Assembly: GCA_019747455.1 (NCBI GenBank)
Contig: JAIEQT010000650.1
Coordinates: 1 to 8,288 of the forward strand
Length of the DNA: 8,288 nt
Reading direction: 5' to 3'
From: Chitinophagaceae bacterium
GTDB taxonomy: Bacteria > Bacteroidota > Bacteroidia > Chitinophagales > Chitinophagaceae
The first letter of the stretch is position 1. Each line of letters begins with the position of its first letter. The position numbers and the translations under genes were made by a program. Below the pieces are notes generated by a model. That model was given only the letters and a program-made list of their open reading frames with translations. It was not told where the DNA came from and searched no databases. Of the stretch, positions 5,520 to 8,288 are shown piece after piece.

Positions 5520-6902
5520 CTATCGAAGCGTACCAGCAGCCCATTCTGTAGCATAGTTAGCTTTTAAATATTTAATGCGGAGATTGATAAGTTTCTCTGC
5601 CGTTTCAATTACTTTATTTTCACGGGTGTTAATGAGAAATAAAGAACTCTCTCCATTTTGAAAACGCAAAGATTCGGCTCTTAGTAGCGCATTAAATCCA
5701 TTGAATGCATTTTGTGTAACCACAATTTGCTTTTGCAATAGAGTAGTTTCTGTATAATAGCTTTTAATTTTATTTTCTATTTCCCAGCGTTTGGCAGCTA
5801 ACTCATAATTCGTTTCTTGTAATTTAAGTTTTGCTTTTTGATAATCTCCCCTGCCTTCTCGCAAAAAGATAGGTATTTTTAGATCGATGCCCCAGTAATA
5901 ATTATTTTGAAATAAAGCGCCACCAAAATCTTTCATCACATTATATCCTCTATTTAATAAATTGGCTTTGAGGTTTACTACCGGGAGAATGTTCTGAAAC
6001 TTCAATTTTCTTTCAACCTCCAGTGCATCTAGTTTATAAGCGTATGATCTGATTACCGGATTAGCTGTTGAGGAGAGGGCGAGCAGGTTTTCTAAGGATC
6101 GTGCAGGTGCCGTTAAATTAAAGGAAACAGTATCAGGTACTATAGTAGATGCAAGTTCATAAGCACTATCTCTGCTATCCCATAAAAAATTGGATAGCTC
6201 CAAAGAAGCCGTATTTAGTTTTATTGCAGCATCTGCCTGAAGCATTTGAAAATTTTGTACTTGTGTAAGTGCTTCGATAGTGTCTATGGCAGAGCGATCC
6301 CCATTTTGAAAAGCTAACTTTACAAGTTTAAAGCGATCATTGGAGATATGTAAAAACTTAGCATAGATTGTATAGAGTTGCCAGGCACCTGCCCATTGCC
6401 AATAACCGGTATATGCATCAAATAATAAATCGTTGATCATTTTAGCTTTTTCCTGCTCGCTTTGAGACCGATATATTTTTGCCTGCTGTAAAGCCGCTCT
6501 ACGCTTATCAATCAATAAGCCTTTCGCTACAGGTAATTCAACTCCTAAATAACTGGATTGCCCTTCCGTAATCTGGTTGTTCAAAAATTGCCCACCATTA
6601 TTCTCTAATCCGGTTTTTAAGTCCAAACCCCCAATACGAGTAGGCACTTTCAATTCAGGGTTTGTATAATAGTAATAATTTTTCCCATCAAAAGTTTTCC
6701 TACTGGCATCTAGTGTTATGGTTGGATCAAAGCCCCCGCGAGCCGATAATAAATCGGCTTGTGCTTTTTCTACCTGAATAGCTGCTTGTTTTGCAAGAGG
6801 GTGATATTGCCGCACCTGCTGTATAAATAATTCTGGGGTCATCATTTGTGCCGACGCCGTTTTCAAAAAAAATAAAGCTGTGAAAATCAAAAATTGTTTC
6901 AT
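5520..6902 (-). CDS. TolC-family outer membrane efflux/secretion channel
   Basis: A 460-residue outer-membrane factor, forming in this family a trimeric barrel with a long periplasmic helical tunnel. A Sec signal peptide is clear (MKQFLIFTALFFLKTASA, cleavage near Ala18-Gln19), with no lipobox. Two helical repeats are visible: one from residue 22 to about 240 (PELFIQQVRQYHPLAKQAA onwards) and one from about 265 to 450 (NPVIRSYAYKLDALEVERK onwards, then GIDLKIPIFLREGRGDYQKAK). This is the duplicated TolC architecture. It starts 3 bp after the stop of the HlyD-like gene, so the two are certainly co-transcribed. It is the channel partner of that adaptor, and together they should carry a substrate across the envelope. 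Substrate identity is not indicated. The stop is 3 bp from the convergent glycosylase gene, leaving no room for a terminator between them. Confidence 0.93.
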   Translation of the reverse strand: MKQFLIFTALFFLKTASAQMMTPELFIQQVRQYHPLAKQAAIQVEKAQADLLSARGGFDPTITLDASRKTFDGKNYYYYTNPELKVPTRIGGLDLKTGLENNGGQFLNNQITEGQSSYLGVELPVAKGLLIDKRRAALQQAKIYRSQSEQEKAKMINDLLFDAYTGYWQWAGAWQLYTIYAKFLHISNDRFKLVKLAFQNGDRSAIDTIEALTQVQNFQMLQADAAIKLNTASLELSNFLWDSRDSAYELASTIVPDTVSFNLTAPARSLENLLALSSTANPVIRSYAYKLDALEVERKLKFQNILPVVNLKANLLNRGYNVMKDFGGALFQNNYYWGIDLKIPIFLREGRGDYQKAKLKLQETNYELAAKRWEIENKIKSYYTETTLLQKQIVVTQNAFNGFNALLRAESLRFQNGESSLFLINTRENKVIETAEKLINLRIKYLKANYATEWAAGTLR

Positions 6903-6905
6903 TGG

Positions 6906-8273
6906 TTATTTTTTCTTCTCCGTTGCCATCGATTTATCTGCAGCACTAGGTTTATAATATTCAGGGGGGAAGCCATTTATATTTCGCCATAATTCATACC
7001 CAATAGGCACATCTTTAAGTAAGGCAATACCATTTGCGCCGCCTCCCATACGTAACTGTTTAGGCCAGGGCTTTTCGTGTGGGTCTTCAATTACTAATAA
7101 TCTAAACTTGCCATTAGCACTTACCGATGTTTCAACAGCAGCTACTACCCCACCAAAAGTTCCGTAAGAAGCTGCAGGCCATCCTGTAAATACGATAGCC
7201 GGGAAACCATCAAAAATAAATCTGATTTTCTGACCGATATTGATCAATGGTAAATCCATTGGCTCAGCAAATAATTCTACAGCATACTTTATTTTATCCG
7301 GTACCACTTCAACAACCATATCTCCTTCCTTTACTATTTCACCAATACCTGCTTTACGGGCTTTGGTAATTTGCCCACTTTGCGGAGCTGTTATATAGTA
7401 AAGCTGATTTCTAATATCGTAGTTGCTATATGCATTCTGTAGTTTAGCCACATCAGCTTCACCGGTGGCAACATTTGCTAAAGATCCAAATCGCTCGCCA
7501 TTAGCTTTAGCAATTTTATCGGTATACTCTTGAACAGTGGCATTTTTTTCTATACGTAAACTTGTTAATTCTTGTTTAGATTGTAGGTACTTGTTTTCTG
7601 CACCTACTTTTTTGGCAACTGCATTTTGAAAACTTACTTTTCTACGTTCGAAATCAATTAAAGATATAACACCACTATCCAACATGAGCTTAGCAGCATC
7701 AATTTGTCTTTTTGCCACACTCAATTCATTTACTGCTGCCGCTAAATCATTGCTATCACTGGTAACTTTTAAATCTTGTTGTCGGAGTTTAATATCGATT
7801 TGTGAGAGTTTTAATTTTTGTCCCTCTTCTAAAGCTTTAATTTGAGACTCGGCAGTAATAGCTTTGCTTTGATATCCTTGAACGGCAATTTGTTTTGCAT
7901 CAATCTGCTGCTTGGTTCTGTCTAGTAATTGGGGGTCGAAATAATCAACTTTTACTTCTCCCAGTTGCAAAATGGTGTCGCCTTCTTTAACAAAATCTCC
8001 CTCTTTCACATACCATTTTACCACTCTTCCTGCGATAATGGTATTTAGTTCCTGTGGACGTTGCTCCTGTCGGAGCGTTGTTACCGCGCCTGTGGCGCGG
8101 ATATTTTGGGTCCAAGGCAGAAATAAAGTAATAATCAGTGCAATCAATATTCCCCAAAGCCATTTTTTTACATTATTGCTCCGGGTGATGTGATATACAG
8201 CTTTAAATGATTTCAGCTTAGTATGTTCTACTTCGCTATCAATATCCGCTTCTATGAAATAATGATTTGCCAT
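6906..8273 (-). CDS. HlyD-family membrane fusion (periplasmic adaptor) protein
   Basis: A 455-residue adaptor that links an inner-membrane transporter to the TolC-like channel encoded next to it. There is a cytoplasmic N-terminus, then one membrane segment (about residues 38-55, WLWGILIALIITLFLPW) and the first lipoyl half (about 77-106, IIAGRVVKWYVKEGDFVKEG). A long coiled-coil hairpin covers about 115-285. The second lipoyl half is at about 292-325 (ITAPQSGQITKARKAGIGE), followed by a beta-barrel and a conserved C-terminal region rich in Gly, Trp and Pro (SYGTFGG, KPWPKQLRMG, GFPPEYY). The single N-terminal anchor without lipobox is the HlyD type used with ABC exporters rather than the AcrA type. 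The ATG at 8273 is only 15 bp from the window edge, so the promoter and the expected ABC component lie outside. The 3-bp gap to the channel gene shows an operon. Confidence 0.92.
   Translation of the reverse strand: MANHYFIEADIDSEVEHTKLKSFKAVYHITRSNNVKKWLWGILIALIITLFLPWTQNIRATGAVTTLRQEQRPQELNTIIAGRVVKWYVKEGDFVKEGDTILQLGEVKVDYFDPQLLDRTKQQIDAKQIAVQGYQSKAITAESQIKALEEGQKLKLSQIDIKLRQQDLKVTSDSNDLAAAVNELSVAKRQIDAAKLMLDSGVISLIDFERRKVSFQNAVAKKVGAENKYLQSKQELTSLRIEKNATVQEYTDKIAKANGERFGSLANVATGEADVAKLQNAYSNYDIRNQLYYITAPQSGQITKARKAGIGEIVKEGDMVVEVVPDKIKYAVELFAEPMDLPLINIGQKIRFIFDGFPAIVFTGWPAASYGTFGGVVAAVETSVSANGKFRLLVIEDPHEKPWPKQLRMGGGANGIALLKDVPIGYELWRNINGFPPEYYKPSAADKSMATEKKK
8050..8100. other. Three successive TGT-loop hairpins inside the adaptor gene
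   Basis: On the plus strand: tcc-tgt-gga (8050-8058), gctcc-tgtc-ggagc (8063-8076) and ccgcgcc-tgt-ggcgcgg (8084-8100, a perfect 7-bp stem). All three share the loop start tgt (aca on the coding strand), and the stretch is far more GC-rich than the gene around it. It encodes residues 58-75 (IRATGAVTTLRQEQRPQE), between the membrane segment and the first lipoyl half. The amino-acid sequence looks native to the family, so this may be codon choice rather than an inserted element. Confidence 0.4.
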
Positions 8274-8288
8274 ACTATTTATCAGATC

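Noticed and set aside
8050..8100. In-frame palindromic element inserted into the adaptor gene
   Set aside because: The encoded residues (TTLRQEQRPQ) look like native family sequence, so the hairpins more likely lie in original coding sequence.

Overview
The window looks like a chromosomal piece of a Bacteroidota genome, most likely Chitinophagaceae or a near relative (inference). The genes are AT-rich and have no Shine-Dalgarno sequences. Two genes are preceded by perfect TAnnTTTG boxes, the -7 element used in this phylum. The histidine kinase tail, the short-LID adenylate kinase and the HlyD-like adaptor all read like Bacteroidota family members. Both ends of the window are GATC, and both ends cut through a gene or operon.

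Layout: (1) 1-444, the 3' end of a sensor histidine kinase whose ATPase domain carries an in-frame octamer-repeat insert. (2) 445-511, a heptamer direct/inverted repeat filling the gap to a convergent gene. (3) 512-1075 minus, a lipoprotein methionine-R-sulfoxide reductase (msrB). (4) 1076-1252, a divergent promoter region. (5) 1253-1834, adenylate kinase (adk), closed by a clear intrinsic terminator. (6) 1963-5516, a probable plus-strand operon with its own -7 box: bifunctional paaZ, a crotonase-family gene, and an AlkA-type DNA glycosylase starting at TTG 4 nt after the crotonase stop. (7) 5520-8273 minus, an outer-membrane TolC-family channel and the HlyD-family adaptor transcribed ahead of it. 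They are 3 bp apart and form two of the three parts of a type I-like export system. The ABC or other inner-membrane part is not in the window.

How the genes fit together: PaaZ opens the oxepin-CoA ring and oxidises the resulting semialdehyde in aerobic phenylacetate catabolism. The crotonase probably acts on a nearby acyl-CoA intermediate. Phenylacetate catabolism makes reactive epoxide and aldehyde intermediates, so a base-excision glycosylase in the same transcript is suggestive, but it may simply be a passenger. No complete new system is visible. The least ordinary signal is a set of GC-richer short arrays in an AT-rich setting: octamers inside the kinase ORF, heptamers between convergent genes, heptamers across the paaZ stop codon, and a nearby palindrome. 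One of these has become protein sequence.
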